Assembly: GCF_043641665.1 (NCBI RefSeq)
Contig: NC_092193.1
Span: 1,352,501 to 1,416,500 of the forward strand
Length of the DNA: 64,000 bases
Source of the DNA: Enoplosus armatus
Taxonomy: Eukaryota; Chordata; Actinopteri; Centrarchiformes; Enoplosidae
Direction of reading: 5' to 3'
The notes under the pieces were generated by a model. It searched no databases, was not told the DNA's origin, and saw only the letters and a program-made list of their open reading frames with translations. Of this stretch, positions 1-11,389 are shown piece by piece. Numbering within the stretch: position 1 is the first letter of the stretch; each line of letters opens with the position of its first letter. Both the position numbers and the translations under genes were made by a program.

Positions 1-997
1 CCGGCCGCCTCCGTTTGCTCTTGATTGGTGTTTCCATTTTATTGTCAGTGGAGGACGAGGCTCAAAATGGCGCCCAAAAGATAATCGTTCACAGTATGAA
101 GCATCAATTCGGAAGAAAACATTAAATTCATAAACTACCGTCACTATTATTACCTCAATAATAATACATTATGATGATTTAGTTTTGTCTTTGAAACAAA
201 CTATAAAAGTAACTGATCTTCATTTGGTTTTTAGGCGGGAAATATCTGGCTGTGAAATCCACCAACCTTTGGACGAGTATTTCTGAAATAGTGCCACATG
301 GCATGCTGGCCTATTTTCTGTACAACAGATCTGATAAGCTTTAAAAAAAAATGGACTTTTATGAAAGTCAGAAGCTCAACTGGTCAACAAGTGAGGCTCA
401 AACGTTTAGAGTTGATTCGATTTCAAACTTATGTCACTTTCAGAACCTGAAACCTGGTAGACTGCTGATTTCCTTCAGCAGCTTTATGACCTCACGTATA
501 CGAGGAACTTGGCCTCGATGCTTCTTCTCCACTAAGTCACTTAATCAGTCTTAAATTTGATTTGTTTCACAAAAAAAGTGAAGAATACCTTTTAATAATA
601 TTTACGTATGTTTAAAAATTTTGCAAGAAGTCATTCAATTTAACAATTTATCTAGTGACTGATTATCTCTTGTTTCATGCTCCTCACAGATTCTCACAAA
701 GTCTTAAAATGCCATTTTAGAAAGGGCGACATAGAGATTGTTTACCTTCAGTCTTTATATCCTGTTTTATCTTGTAAAACGATGACAGTTTCCACCTCAT
801 GTATATTATAGACTTAAAGACTGAAGCAAAGCTCAAACAGCCTCGAGTATCTTTGTTTTAGTGGAAATTGGAAAATAATTTATTCTTCTAACTAGGAGGT
901 ATCAAAATGTCTTTGTACTCTAACAGGGTACCCACAAGTACCCTATTTCAGAAAACACAAGGTTTTAAAACTGAGCGGGTCGGTGCTCTCGTCTTAC
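1..997 (-). other. Claudin intron 1 (partial), no coding exon seen
   Basis: AT-rich DNA with only short, unconvincing open frames. By position it is the start of intron 1 of the claudin gene on the minus strand. I see no second claudin exon in it. Confidence 0.6.
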
Positions 998-1214
998 CGG
1001 GGAGGGCGAGCAGCGATTCAAAGTCTCTACACTCGGCGATGCCGGCGCTGTTCTCGGCGCAGGAGTGCCACAAGTTTTCAAACTGCCTCTGGGAGATGAT
1101 GACGCTGCCGGACACAGTGGAAATCTTCCAGTAGTCGTTTACCAGCGCCGCCCCGGTCATCAGCCAGCTGAATATGCACATGATGAACCCGGTCGCTTCC
1201 ACAGCCGTCGACAT
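998..1214 (-). CDS. Claudin, first coding exon (partial gene)
   Basis: Claudins are four-pass tight-junction proteins that set paracellular permeability. This exon encodes residues 1-72 plus one base: a short N-terminus, transmembrane helix 1 (about residues 8-26) and most of extracellular loop 1. The claudin signature is visible: W29, then N47-L48-W49 (usually GLW), C52 and C62. The ATG is at 1214. The exon ends in phase 1 at a good GTAAG donor (997-993), as expected for a claudin exon 1. The wording (SYW/DYW, VSTV-like, ENLW) resembles claudin-15 and fish claudin-10-like proteins more than claudin-18; I cannot choose the paralogue. No exon encoding the rest of loop 1 or helices 2-4 is visible between 1 and 997, so those exons should lie beyond the left edge. 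Confidence 0.92.
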
Positions 1215-1526
1215 GATGGCAACGTTTCCAGAAAACTCTTAAGATGAAACAACAGAGACCCTCAGAAGAAATCCAACTGACACAAATGGCCCTCGAAATA
1301 AGCCTTGAAATGTGAGGAAGGATGGGGTCACAAGGCCTGGTCTTCCTGGGTAAAGCCTCACTGGGTGAAGTCAGAAGCTGCTTGTTGGAGGCTCTGGTCT
1401 CTCTCTTACAGTTATTTCTTGTTAATCTGACGTCTGTGGCTCAAACAGGAGGACTTTACACTCTGCCAGGGGCCATAAACTGCTGGGAGCCGCTCCCTGT
1501 AGTTCCCCACCGCCTCCTACTCAGTA

Positions 1527-1545
1527 TTGATGATGATGATGATGA
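1527..1545. repeat. (GAT)n microsatellite
   Basis: Short run of GAT triplets, about six copies. Confidence 0.8.
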
Positions 1546-1689
1546 CAGTGAGTCCTCAGTCACACCTCAAATAACCTTGAAAACCATCCACAGGTCTTTG
1601 TGTAGACTGTGACAGGAGTCCTGCAACTGCAACTTCAGCGGGAAAAGTTCTGGAGTAAATATAGTCCTCCATGTGCTGGCTTGCTGGAG

Positions 1690-2535
1690 TAGTATCTATG
1701 GTGTTGTACATGTACATGGTTGCTGAGGTGTTACTAGATTAATGCTCAGGTCTGACAGGGTGTCAGTGGGTGGTTGTTAAGGTGTTACTTGGTGGTTGCT
1801 ACGTGGTAGATGGAGTATTTGTGGAGGTTAACTGGGCAGTTCTAGTTGGTTGGTAGTGGTTTCTGAGGTGTTTGAGGTGGCTGGTGGTGTTACTGAGCTT
1901 TCTGAAGGATGTGTGGATTTGCTCACTATGGCACCATAGTGATTCTGTACTAAGGCTCTTGTTGTAGTTGTTACCGTTTTGCTTAGCGCTGCCCGAGACG
2001 TTTGTGATTGGTTTAAAGAAAAACAAACAAGCCAGAGTGTTTTTTGTCCCCTGTCCCAGAATGACAATGGGCTGAGCCAGACCTTTGTCTGAAATGTGGA
2101 GATATTACTCGTTGTTACTAGGTGGTTGGTGATGATTTTGGGGTGGTTGATAAAGCGTTTCTAGGTGGTTGATAAGTGGTTTCTGAGGTGACTGGTTGCT
2201 ATGGTGTTACTAAGCATTCTCTGGAGGTTGTTGCTAGGGGGCGTCTAATGGTTGCTAGGTGCTTGCTAGGACATTGCCAAGTGATGCTTCCTAGGGTGTA
2301 GCTAGATGCTTTTTCTTTTGCAGGGGGTTGTCACTGTTGTTATGGTGTACTGATGTAGTTTCTAGGGTGCACTGAGATTTTAAATGGATGCTAACATGTT
2401 AGCAGCAGTTTTGACTTAGGTGGTTGCTCGGGTACATGACTGTAGCGGTTAAGTGGTTTTTAAGGTGCTTGTGGTGGTTGCTGAGGCGTTAGTAAGCATT
2501 ATCTAGAATGTTTGGGTTAGCTACTACGTTGTTGC
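1690..2535. repeat. Degenerate GGTGGTTGCTAGG minisatellite
   Basis: Imperfect iteration of words such as GGTGGTTGCTAGG, GGTGTTACT and GGTGGTTGATAAG over about 0.8 kb. A smaller block of the complementary words (GCAACCACTTGGCAACCACC) occurs near 43.2 kb. The repeat is decayed and its period is irregular. Confidence 0.7.
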
Positions 2536-2640
2536 TAAGGAGACTGCCCTCCCAAGAACAACAACAACATCAGTCGCGTCAGCAAGTGCCCCAAAACAAC
2601 ATCTGTTTCATCCTCTAGTGGCCATAATAATTATGACGGG
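2535..2640 (+). repeat. Dispersed repeat, copy 1
   Basis: Shares an alignable stretch (CCTCCCAAGAA, then CATCAGTCG, TCAGCAA and CAAAACAAC-like words in the same order) with 11655-11765. The family is unidentified. Confidence 0.6.
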
Positions 2641-4052
2641 AGCAAAGCAGGAAGTCAGGTGACGTTATCATTATCATAGAGACAGAAAGTCCACAGAGGG
2701 AGGAGGTCGGGGTGGATGGAGGGGTCAACAAAATGTGGGAACACGAGAGACCACTGTTCTTTTCCTGACTCCAAACCAACAGTCGATATTGGCTTCTGAC
2801 CAGCATGACCACGATTGATCCCTAACTTTAACCACGTTTATTATTGTAGACTTGACGACGATGGTCCCCTAACCGTAACGTAGAACTTATTAGCAGTTAG
2901 TGCAGTCAAGTTTCCTCCACAGCTGCTCAGCATCAGCATTTCTTTTGTTCTGGTGCTCCGTGTTGAAGGGAACTGAAACCCAGCAGAGTTACTGCCTTAT
3001 TCTTTCCTTAGTCTATTCACCTTTCACGCATTTCCTCCCATGAACCAGCTAACTGTTTATGAACGCTGAGAAAAGGAGGAAGTTGGTCTACAGCAGGAAG
3101 TAAAAGGACAATAAACATTTTCATGTCCAAATAAGGAACTCCAGGTCCTGCCCTACTGTCAGACCGATGAGTCAAATGAATGAAGAGTGCAATGATGTCG
3201 ACTAATGACATAATTTCTTCATCAGTTTCGAAGACCAGTTCGTCTGAAACTGGATGGATTGTGGACGATGCAACAATGGAAAAGTTGTATTTGCTTGAAC
3301 GTGCGTAAACATATTCTAAAATGTTTAGATATGTGGAATTTAAATAAATAAATGAGTAAAAGGCAGTTGAGTTGGCAGTGACAGATACGTGCCTGATGGT
3401 TTCAGGCTAAAACAAAGAGCAAAGAAAAGCAGACGGTTGGCAGGTTGTGTGAGTTGTTCTGTGTTTTATAGCTTTATGGTTCGAGACAGTTAATGTTTGA
3501 TCATCATGAGTCCAAAGTCCGACACTTCACGTCATCTTTCGAGAGGAGCAGTCTGACAGAAACACAGAGAAATGATCAGACTGGATCACAGCACAACAGA
3601 TTTAAATATAAATATAACATCCCTTCAGATCCAGAACATCATCTACTTTTTCTAAACAATTTATAAGAAATAAAGACGTAAACGTTGAAGGAGAAATCCA
3701 CCCTAAAACTATTTATTTTGAAACTTGAAGAACCTCAACTCTCTCACTGCTGCACAACATTTGTAATATTTTTCATAACTTGGTGATAAACATGGTGTTT
3801 TTATTGAGATGTGGCAACCGATACCTTTATTTCATGAGAGGACTCATTTCATGTAATCTCTTTTTCTTCATCTATCGTTCTTTTTAAAGTCACGTGTTGT
3901 TTTTGAGAGTTATTTATTTATTTACGACTGTTCAGCTGAAATTTAATGCTGTACTTATTCATCCAGTAATGCAACAAGATTCTTTGGTGTCCTTTCCTTC
4001 TGATGAAATTGTATTATACAACATGTAAACACTTTTTTAAAATGTGGATGGA

Positions 4053-4055
4053 TGT

Positions 4056-4095
<40 letters not shown>

Positions 4096-4100
4096 GTGTG
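4053..4100. repeat. (TG)n microsatellite
   Basis: Alternating TG with a single CG interruption and flanking TATG variants. Confidence 0.9.
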
Positions 4101-5690
4101 TACTCCTTCATATTTTTTTTTGTTGAAGTATTTTTACACCAAGAAAATTAATTCTAATTAGATATTTTCAGTATAATGTGTTCACAAATACTTCATTAAT
4201 ATAATCAATAATATTTCAGTAATGCTAACTCCGTGGGTGCTGGTGGAGTCTTGTAGTTCACTGAAGCTTTAGTTTTCCGGGGGAAGGGAAATGTATGATT
4301 TAAAACGTCTCTGTTGGAGTTCAATGCAGAAAGAGTTCAGTAGAAAACCACAGACTTCAGTCCGGATTAAACCTGCTTCAGTTCACCTGAATAAACTGTG
4401 TGACCTCACTGTCTCATTAGCAACCTGAGCTAAGCTAAATGAAGTTATATTCAGGAACAAGACCACGCCTGTCACGCTCACCAATCCGTAAATTCAACCC
4501 CCTGTCAACCGTGCATGCATATATAAGTGTGTCTAACCCCTGTCACTCCCATCTGTCTCGGTTCTCATGACCCCCCCACCCCATTCTTCTTCTCTCTCCC
4601 TTCTCGGCGGTCAGCCCTGCTGCCTCACAACAAGAAGGTCCTGAGCCTCGACCCTCGGGTTCCTAGCTCCGCCAGCCACATCACGACTCTCCTCGACCCC
4701 CTTCATCCCTCTCCTGAACCCCTTTCATCGCTCCCCCCGACCCCTAATCATCCAACCGTACTTGATCCTCATCCTATACTTCCAGAATCTACCCGAATAA
4801 ATGACGTTTGATACCTCACTAATGGCGTGGTCTATGTTAGTGAACAAGCTATATTTTCCCTCTTCACTAACTTTGTATTGAATGAAATAGTGTACAATGG
4901 TGAACAAAAGGCCAGTGGAAAGTAAACAGAGCACCGAGACACCGTGACTGAGGGGTTCGCTCAGTTCACCATTAGCCCTGCGAGTAGTCACCATGTCACC
5001 GAAGCTTCCAGTCCAGACCAGGATCATGACAGGACTCAAAAGAAGTCGAGAACAGTAATGGTTATATTTTGGGTTAGCCGTTTTCTGGATTGTGACCAAC
5101 AAAAAAGGTGTAAATGAGTTAAAAAGGAACAAACAGAAGGCTGTGAGGAATCAGCTGCACACACCAGCAGCTCTATGGGCCCTATACTGTCTTCAGACAG
5201 TAAGTTACAGCTGACAGCTGATGCCCCGAGGGAGCTGACAACAAGTTGGACCGGCTATGCAACCCAGAATCCCGCCTCTGCATCCGGACACACCAGCTTT
5301 TCTCTGCAGATCTGGAACAAATCGCAGCGACGCTCATGTGGCTTCTGCTTTTCACACTTCAAACTGCTTCGCATGTGTTTGGAAAAAAGTTCAGATGGTG
5401 AAATAAACTCTGACGGGAAGCTGAGACTCTGGATCACGTGGATCTTAAACTGAGAGATTAACTGGGATATTATCGTCATCTTCACCGAGGATTTAAAGCT
5501 TTTATTCACTTCTTGGATGAGCTGAAGGACGGATCCAGAAATGTGTACAGCATGAAAAACAAAAGGAGTATCCAGTTTTTCTTTGAAGGACTTCTGGACT
5601 ACGTGTTGTATTCTGGATCAGTTTACATGCAGATCACTGGTGGGATGTGGACATGGTGGACCTGACGTTCTTCTTCCTTTCGTTCTGGAG

Positions 5691-5766
5691 ATGAACTCTC
5701 TGAGACGCACTGTGAGTCTGCTGATGATGAAGATGGTGATGATGGTCCTGCTGGACTTCACAAACT
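5691..5766 (+). CDS. il20rb: il20rb exon 1: signal peptide
   Basis: Encodes residues 1-25 plus one base, a Met/Leu/Val-rich hydrophobic segment. The donor is GTGAGT. Phase 1 matches exon 2 exactly and joins to give Tyr26. The same frame is open upstream to an ATG at 5583, but the ATG at 5691 gives a normal-length signal peptide. Confidence 0.75.
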
Positions 5767-8700
5767 GTGAGTTGACTTTCACTCTCAGCTGATAGAAACA
5801 CTTTCTACTCTGTTTGAGGACCTGTTGTGTATTTGTATAATTTTTTGAGTTTTGTGTTACACCCCATCTCCCTTATTCCCTTTTGAATGATCCTGATTAT
5901 GTAGTTGAATGTTTTCCCCCCAGTGAAGTCCTGCTGCCCCCTGATGGGCAGGACCCCCCCCCACTCTCTATCAGCTGATGTCTGAGATAAGACTGTAAAT
6001 ATGAATCACTGTGTCAACAGATGTTTGGATGCTTCCGGCTCCGAGCAGAGTTTCCATGGAGTCTGTTGACATGAGACACATACTGAGGTGGCGCCCCCTG
6101 CAGGATCCCTGCAACACTACAGTCCTTTACTCTGTTCAGTTCCAGGGGTAAGACCAACACATGCAAAAACATTTCACATCACAGCTGATCTGTTTTTAGA
6201 TTTATTTCATTGGTTTCAGTTCACAGCCACGGTAGTTTATCTTGACTCGGTCCCACACACACACCGTCCTGCTGCTCCAAATACTCACCAGAGCATCACA
6301 TGTGGATTCATCCGCCGCTGAAAATAGTCCCCAACAAATGCACTATTTCCTCCTGTTAGTTTGATAAAAAAAAAACTACTAGATTCACGTCTTCAGTAGG
6401 AACCAATGGGCTGCGAGCTGAGAGCCACAGACAGGAAGTGAGACAGGACTGACAGGTTGATGGTTTTGAAGAATTATTACCTGACAACTCATTTAAAAAA
6501 AGGATTCTTCTTCTACAGCACATTTTAATCTTAAAAATAATAATATGCCTTAAAAATATTAGAATCATAGTTATTAATAGTAGTTTTAGTTTAGTTAGTT
6601 TTTCATTAATTAGTAGGGGTTGCTAACTAGGAACGATTTGTAAGACTAGTGGAACTAGATAAGCAGGGATGACAGCTTGACTCCTGAGTGGGCTTTCAGA
6701 TGACGCTGCCTGTCAACTTGTACCAGCCGTGGCAGTTTAGCCGAAGTCGATACCAGATAGATATAATTCTGGGAGAGAGCAGGAGTTAAACGTAACTAAG
6801 TTAACTAAGGTTAGGTCGGGGTTAAAGAATGGTGTCAGCTGTTGGGGGGCTCAGTAGATTTATGGCCTGATTCCCACTGCAGGGCCTAATGATGCGTCAA
6901 AACATCATTTAACATGAAAACTGGGCTTCCACGTGAATACTCTCCCAACTTTTGGCACATTTTACTGTGTATTGATAACAACTGATGGTCTGTATACAGT
7001 ATACACACAAACATTATATCTATGTATGAGTATTTTCAGTGCAGATTGATCTGCTAAGTCCAAGCTGATAAAGTCAAATGTTTATTTGAAGTTTTGTTTG
7101 AAAGTCCAAAAATATCCTGAAGAATAACTTTTGGGCATTTTTGATAAAAGAAAGACAAACTTTTAATCGATCATGAAAAATGTTGCCGACTAATTTTGAT
7201 CAACTAATTGCTTACTAATTCAAGTAAGTAAACTCAATATACTTGACTGTCTATAGCGAAGAGTTTCAGGTGCAGTTGTATGACAGGCTGAAATATGTGA
7301 AATATGCAGCTGATACCTGCAGGTTAATGTGAGAAAAGAATCCAGCAGGTGTTTCTACCTGACAATTGTTGCCTACATTGAGTTATTCGAATCTAATAAC
7401 ACAGTAATTAATGACACACCTGTCCTAATCATGATAATCAGCAGGAGTGTCTGTTCTCGGTGCTGTGATGAACCCGGTGACACATCAACACAGGGAGTCT
7501 CTACAGTCAGACTGCGTCATGTCAGCTGTCAATCACAGAGAGAAAACTTTAATTAACTCTCAGGAACATTCCTGCGGCTGTTTTCAAGCCTTTAAAACAC
7601 TCCTCTGTTGAGAAGTGAGCAGAGTTCAGTGTTTAAATCTCATCTTAAGTGAATCTAATGTTGAGTCACCCCGAGGCGTGGCTCGGCTGGAAATACTCCT
7701 CTGCATTGTTTTATATGGGACTAACTTAAAATAAAGTTGTGTGGTTTTAAAGAATTCCTTCAGTGTATAATGGATAAACAGTGAATCTGTCTTGGTTGGT
7801 AAAGTAAACTGTGATAAATGTCACCTAACAGGTAGGCTCCACCCGTCAACAGACGTACACTTCATTTCTGTGATACACAGAAGAAAACACTGAGAGCTTC
7901 TGGGAGTCAGTGGCATGAGCGGCAGCAGGTGGTGGAGGAGGTATGCAGGGTGTGTAGTTATTATTGTGGCCAGAGGCACATCTGCAGCTCAGCTGGAAAC
8001 TGTGCTGCATTAGGAGGATTGTGCATGCTGCTGCAACTGATGAAAACTTAAAACTTCTGGCACACAAAAATGACATAATCCCCCAGAGGGCAAGAGCAGT
8101 TTTGAGGAAATGCAGTTCGAAGTGCTAAACACATGAAACATTGAAACAAAAGGGACATGAACCTGCATTGAGAGTAGAGTCTACAGCAGCATGCACTCCT
8201 CAAGCAGCATCATGTATACCTGCAACATCATCTCAACCGTCAGGTCATCGATCGCTACGAAGTCACAGTGAAGTGGTTCCTAGATGTTCTAACCGATGTG
8301 GATCTAACACTGAGCGACGGCTGTTCTACGACCTACAAGACCACCGTAGTCTGCTTAGGAAACCGAGTTACGTTCCCGGAGTATCTCTTCTTTCAGGCCT
8401 ATATAGTTGTCTTACCTGGGGGAGGCTACTTAGACGATCTCAGAGGAGCAACACAGGTTGTACAAAGTTTTCACCAAAAAGAGTAAATGTTACAAGATTT
8501 ATAAAAAGAAGTAATATAAAATAAAGTGAACAAACTGACTTTAAGATCAAAAAGCAATAGCTCAAAAAAGGCCCGACTCAAAAGCAGCAAAAAGCCTCGA
8601 GCCTTGTTTGGCTCCTCTTTGTATAAACCCCCCCCCCCCCCCCCCCCCCCCCCCGTCGCTCTCTGGGTGTCGAAGATCCATAAAAGGTCAAAACTCAGAC

Positions 8701-10230
8701 CATCGTCTTAGCTATTGGTTGATGGTTGATCAACGCAACATGTGAACACAACAGCCGTGACACGTGCTGCATGTCGCTGCAGGCGCAGAAACCACACGGC
8801 TTATTGTTGCAACCACAAACTTTCTGTTTCGCTGCTGATTGAAAGGTGTGAAGTCTGACCCCATTTTGGGGAAACAGGTCAGTTAAAGTTCGTCATGAGT
8901 GACAAGCCCTCTACGTCGGTTTGAACTGTTACTTGGAAGTGAGCGGGCGGGGGAGGGAATGACTTCACAGGTGGACACCTTAACAACGTAACATTTATTT
9001 CTAATATAAAACAAGAACATTTCGGGCTAAAGCTCTCTGTCCTTGTCCTTCAGGGAGTTTGAGCTGATGGTCCTGAACGGCAGCTGGGTGGACGCTCCTG
9101 AGTGCCAGCAGACTCCTCACACTCACTGCGACCTGACCTCCGACCTGGGCTCCGACTCCGACTACAACCTCCACGTCAGAGCGCGGTGCGGGTCCCAGGT
9201 GTCGCCCTGGACCAAACTCAGCCGACCTTTCAACCGCAGAGACAGTAAGACGCTAACAGGAGCAGGTTTTCAATCCTGCAGAAACACAGCAGCTGATTTC
9301 ACTAAAGGAAACATTATGAGGAGGCCTGTTGAAGAAATATTTGTCACAGTCAGACAGACAGAAAGGGTTAATTAAAGAAACTACTACATGTCATATATTG
9401 TTGTTTTCAGTCAAGGCAAGTCAAGCTGCTCAGAAATGCCATATATATGTTCTAATAGCAGCGATGTGCACACGTGGTGGTTAAAGTGGCTCCAGCCGCT
9501 GCCCCACGAGATGTTCTTCTGGACTTCTACTGCAGTGACATGGTCCTTTTTTTGTGTTTCTGCGGTTCTTGTGTGGAAGTCTGTTCCCCTTCAAACAGTT
9601 AGAGTCGTGTTCCCTCCACAGTTGGTCGTAGAGAGATAACTGGCTGAGGTTAGAGAGGAGAAGATGGCGTTCAGGTTAAGGTAAATGGAACATGTTCAGG
9701 TTTTTACAAAATGCCTGAATGAATAATGTGAATCTTGTGCCGGCAGCGGTCCTGACGGCGCCGCAGATGGCGGTGACGGCGGTGGGCGACGGCCTTCAGG
9801 TGACGTTCCACAAGCTTCCTCTCACTGCTGTCGTCAGCGTGGCGGTGTGGAAGAGAGGCGACGAGCTGCAGGTCAGAGTTTACTTGACTCTTTGTTTCGT
9901 TTCTCCCTGTTTCGACTTTTGTTCTTTGTTTCTTCCCTTCACGCTCCTCCTCGTTCCTTCTTTCTTCTCGTCCCTTCATCTCATGTTTTGCAGTATTGAT
10001 TTCATTTTCTTGTCTCCTGTAAAAAACCCCAGACTTGTTACACCTGTGCTGTATGTTTTCCCTCTCTCTCTCTCTTTCAGGCTGTTGTGCACACGATGCC
10101 AGCTGAGCACACGATGCTGCACGTCGCCGCCCTGCAGGAGGGAGCGGTGTACTGCGTCAGAGCGCAGACCATCCTGGACACACAGCTCCACAGCAGCAGC
10201 ACTGACACCCAGTGTGTGCCCATCACAGGT

Positions 10231-10262
<32 letters not shown>

Positions 10263-11389
10263 ACTTCTTGACTTGTGACGACCTTCATTGACATAATATG
10301 TGTCTTCACTTTACGAAATTGTCCTCACCCCAAAAACATCTTCACGTTCAGTGTTTTCTATTCTTACTTTTCTTAAATGTCCTCTTTCCAAAAAAATTCC
10401 CAGTTTCAAGAAATTACCTTTTTTACTTCACAAAACTTCACAAAACTATTCTGATATTCAGATTTTACTTTTCTGAAATGTCTTTACAAAAATGTCCCCA
10501 CTTTGAATATTATATTACACTTTCCAATAATGTCATCATTTGTTTACTGGTATATCACCAATGGAAAATACTGGCCACAAATGAAGAGTTTATTTATAAA
10601 AGAATAAATAAGATATGTCCTTTTGTCATTTAATTGCTGTAAAAATCCAAAAGATCCAGTTTGTAAAAGTATTATAATTCATTAAAGGAAGACTCTAGTG
10701 ATGAAGATGGTAAAACAGAAAGTGTCCTGCAGGTCCGGACGCTGCGTGGAAGAGGCCGACCACAGTGACTGTGACCGTCATCGTCATGGCAGGTCTCCTG
10801 TTCGCTGTGTTCTGGTCCGTCGTTCACTGCAGTCCAGATGCCTGTAAAACGTATTTCCATAAAGAGCCACTGCCCCACTCACTGGTCAGTCCCGCCCCTC
10901 ATGAATACATATATGATATATATATTTTGAAAAATGCGACATATATAACAAAAATCTACTTGAGCCTGGTCGCTGTGTCTAAATGTAGTTTTAACATGAA
11001 AGATAACCTGGGGTCCTGAATCATGAATATATGCCCTAGTGAGTATAGTTTTGGATATTGTGGGATTTTGTTTTATGATACAGATAGACATAATATATAT
11101 TTCACTCAATGGGATGAACAGCAGTTTAACTCTTCACGAAGTGATTTTGAAATAAAAATTAAAATATCGTAGTGTATCAATGTGCGTTACAGCACAAATT
11201 AAATGTGTGATGGAACTTTTAAATTTGAATGTAAATTAAAAAAAAGTCTGTCCACTGTTGCAGAAATCCGACTGGGACATTCAAATGCCGATGAGCCGCG
11301 AGGAGGCCGAGTGCTGTGAGCGGATCCATGTGGAGCCGAGCGCCGGCGAGCTGAGGATCTCAAACCTCGAAGAGTCACGGCACATGTGA
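5691..11389 (+). CDS. il20rb: Class II cytokine receptor, IL-20 receptor beta type (CRFB16)
   Basis: IL-20RB is the short signalling chain that pairs with IL-20RA or IL-22RA1 to bind IL-19/20/24-type cytokines at the cell surface. Joining seven exons (5691-5766, 6021-6147, 9054-9244, 9747-9871, 10081-10228, 10733-10884, 11264-11389) gives 945 nt, 314 aa, with every junction in phase and every intron GT..AG. Order: signal peptide (about 1-25), two fibronectin-like domains D1 and D2, one transmembrane helix (about 232-254) and a roughly 60-aa tail. The LPAP start, the SVQFQ end of exon 2, the YNLHVRA and FNRRDS words and the YCVRAQT word all match the IL-20RB pattern, and human IL-20RB is about the same length. 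Two N-glycosylation sites are visible (N57, N76). The short tail fits an accessory chain. A polyadenylation signal lies at 11937-11942. Exon 1 is the least certain part, chosen by its hydrophobic segment and matching phase. Confidence 0.93.
6021..6147 (+). CDS. il20rb: il20rb exon 2: first half of domain D1
   Basis: Encodes residues 26-67. Acceptor CAACAG before 6021, donor GTAAGA after 6147. It contains the LPAP start of D1, a conserved strand-C Trp (W49) and the YSVQFQ strand, plus an N-glycosylation site at N57. No long frame marks this exon; it was found by domain pattern and phase. Confidence 0.9.
6232..6462 (-). repeat. Interspersed repeat, copy A (inverse of copy at 44.8 kb)
   Basis: Reverse complement aligns with 44758-45038 over almost the whole length, sharing words such as CATGTGGATTCATCCGCC and AGGAACCAATGGGCTG. 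This copy lacks an internal block (about 50-60 bp) found in copy B. It lies in il20rb intron 2. Confidence 0.8.
6463..9053 (+). other. il20rb: il20rb intron 2 (remainder)
   Basis: Large intron with no exon I can support. It contains a 27-base poly-C run (8628-8654). A protein-like frame around 8230-8486 matches no family I recognise. Confidence 0.6.
8628..8654. repeat. Poly-C run
   Basis: Uninterrupted run of 27 C. Length in the assembly may be unreliable. Confidence 0.9.
9054..9244 (+). CDS. il20rb: il20rb exon 3: second half of domain D1
   Basis: Encodes residues 68-131. Strong pyrimidine-rich acceptor ending CCTTCAG and donor GTAAGA. Carries the YNLHVRA strand, a Ser/Trp pair resembling the WSxWS-like position of this family, and the FNRRDS linker to D2. 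Confidence 0.95.
9747..9871 (+). CDS. il20rb: il20rb exon 4: first half of domain D2
   Basis: Encodes residues 132-173, beginning with the LTAPQM strand and ending at a DELQ turn. Acceptor CCGGCAG, donor GTCAGA. Confidence 0.93.
10081..10228 (+). CDS. il20rb: il20rb exon 5: second half of domain D2
   Basis: Encodes residues 174-222. It contains the YCVRAQT strand and a second Cys (TQC) expected to form the C-terminal disulfide of D2. A long CT-rich tract precedes the acceptor. The donor GTACAC runs straight into a (AC)n microsatellite. Confidence 0.95.
10229..10256. repeat. (AC)n microsatellite at il20rb intron 5 donor
   Basis: About 13 AC dinucleotides starting inside the splice donor GTACAC. 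Confidence 0.9.
10733..10884 (+). CDS. il20rb: il20rb exon 6: transmembrane helix
   Basis: Encodes residues 223-273. A single hydrophobic helix (about 232-254) is followed by a Cys- and Lys-containing juxtamembrane stretch. Acceptor CTGCAG, donor GTCAGT. Confidence 0.93.
11264..11389 (+). CDS. il20rb: il20rb exon 7: cytoplasmic tail and stop
   Basis: Encodes residues 274-314 and a TGA stop at 11387-11389. The tail is Glu-rich with a paired Cys and has no Tyr motif I can recognise, in keeping with an accessory chain. Confidence 0.9.
   Translation, partial: KSDWDIQMPMSREEAECCERIHVEPSAGELRISNLEESRHM

Larger units (their letters stand above)
1215..5690. other. Intergenic region between divergent claudin and il20rb genes
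   Basis: No convincing coding exon. It should hold the claudin promoter (just right of 1214) and the il20rb promoter (left of 5691), but I cannot place either start site. It contains a degenerate GTTGCTAGG-type repeat, a copy of a dispersed repeat also present near 11.7 kb, a (TG)n microsatellite and an LTR-like C-rich stretch, all listed separately. Confidence 0.6.

Noticed and set aside
4527..4811. 94-codon Pro/Ser-rich plus-strand frame
   Set aside because: Low-complexity C/T-rich DNA; better explained as an LTR-like or non-coding stretch.
8141..8524. Two overlapping plus-strand frames, one with a protein-like composition
   Set aside because: No family match that I recognise, no consistent splice sites, and they lie in il20rb intron 2.
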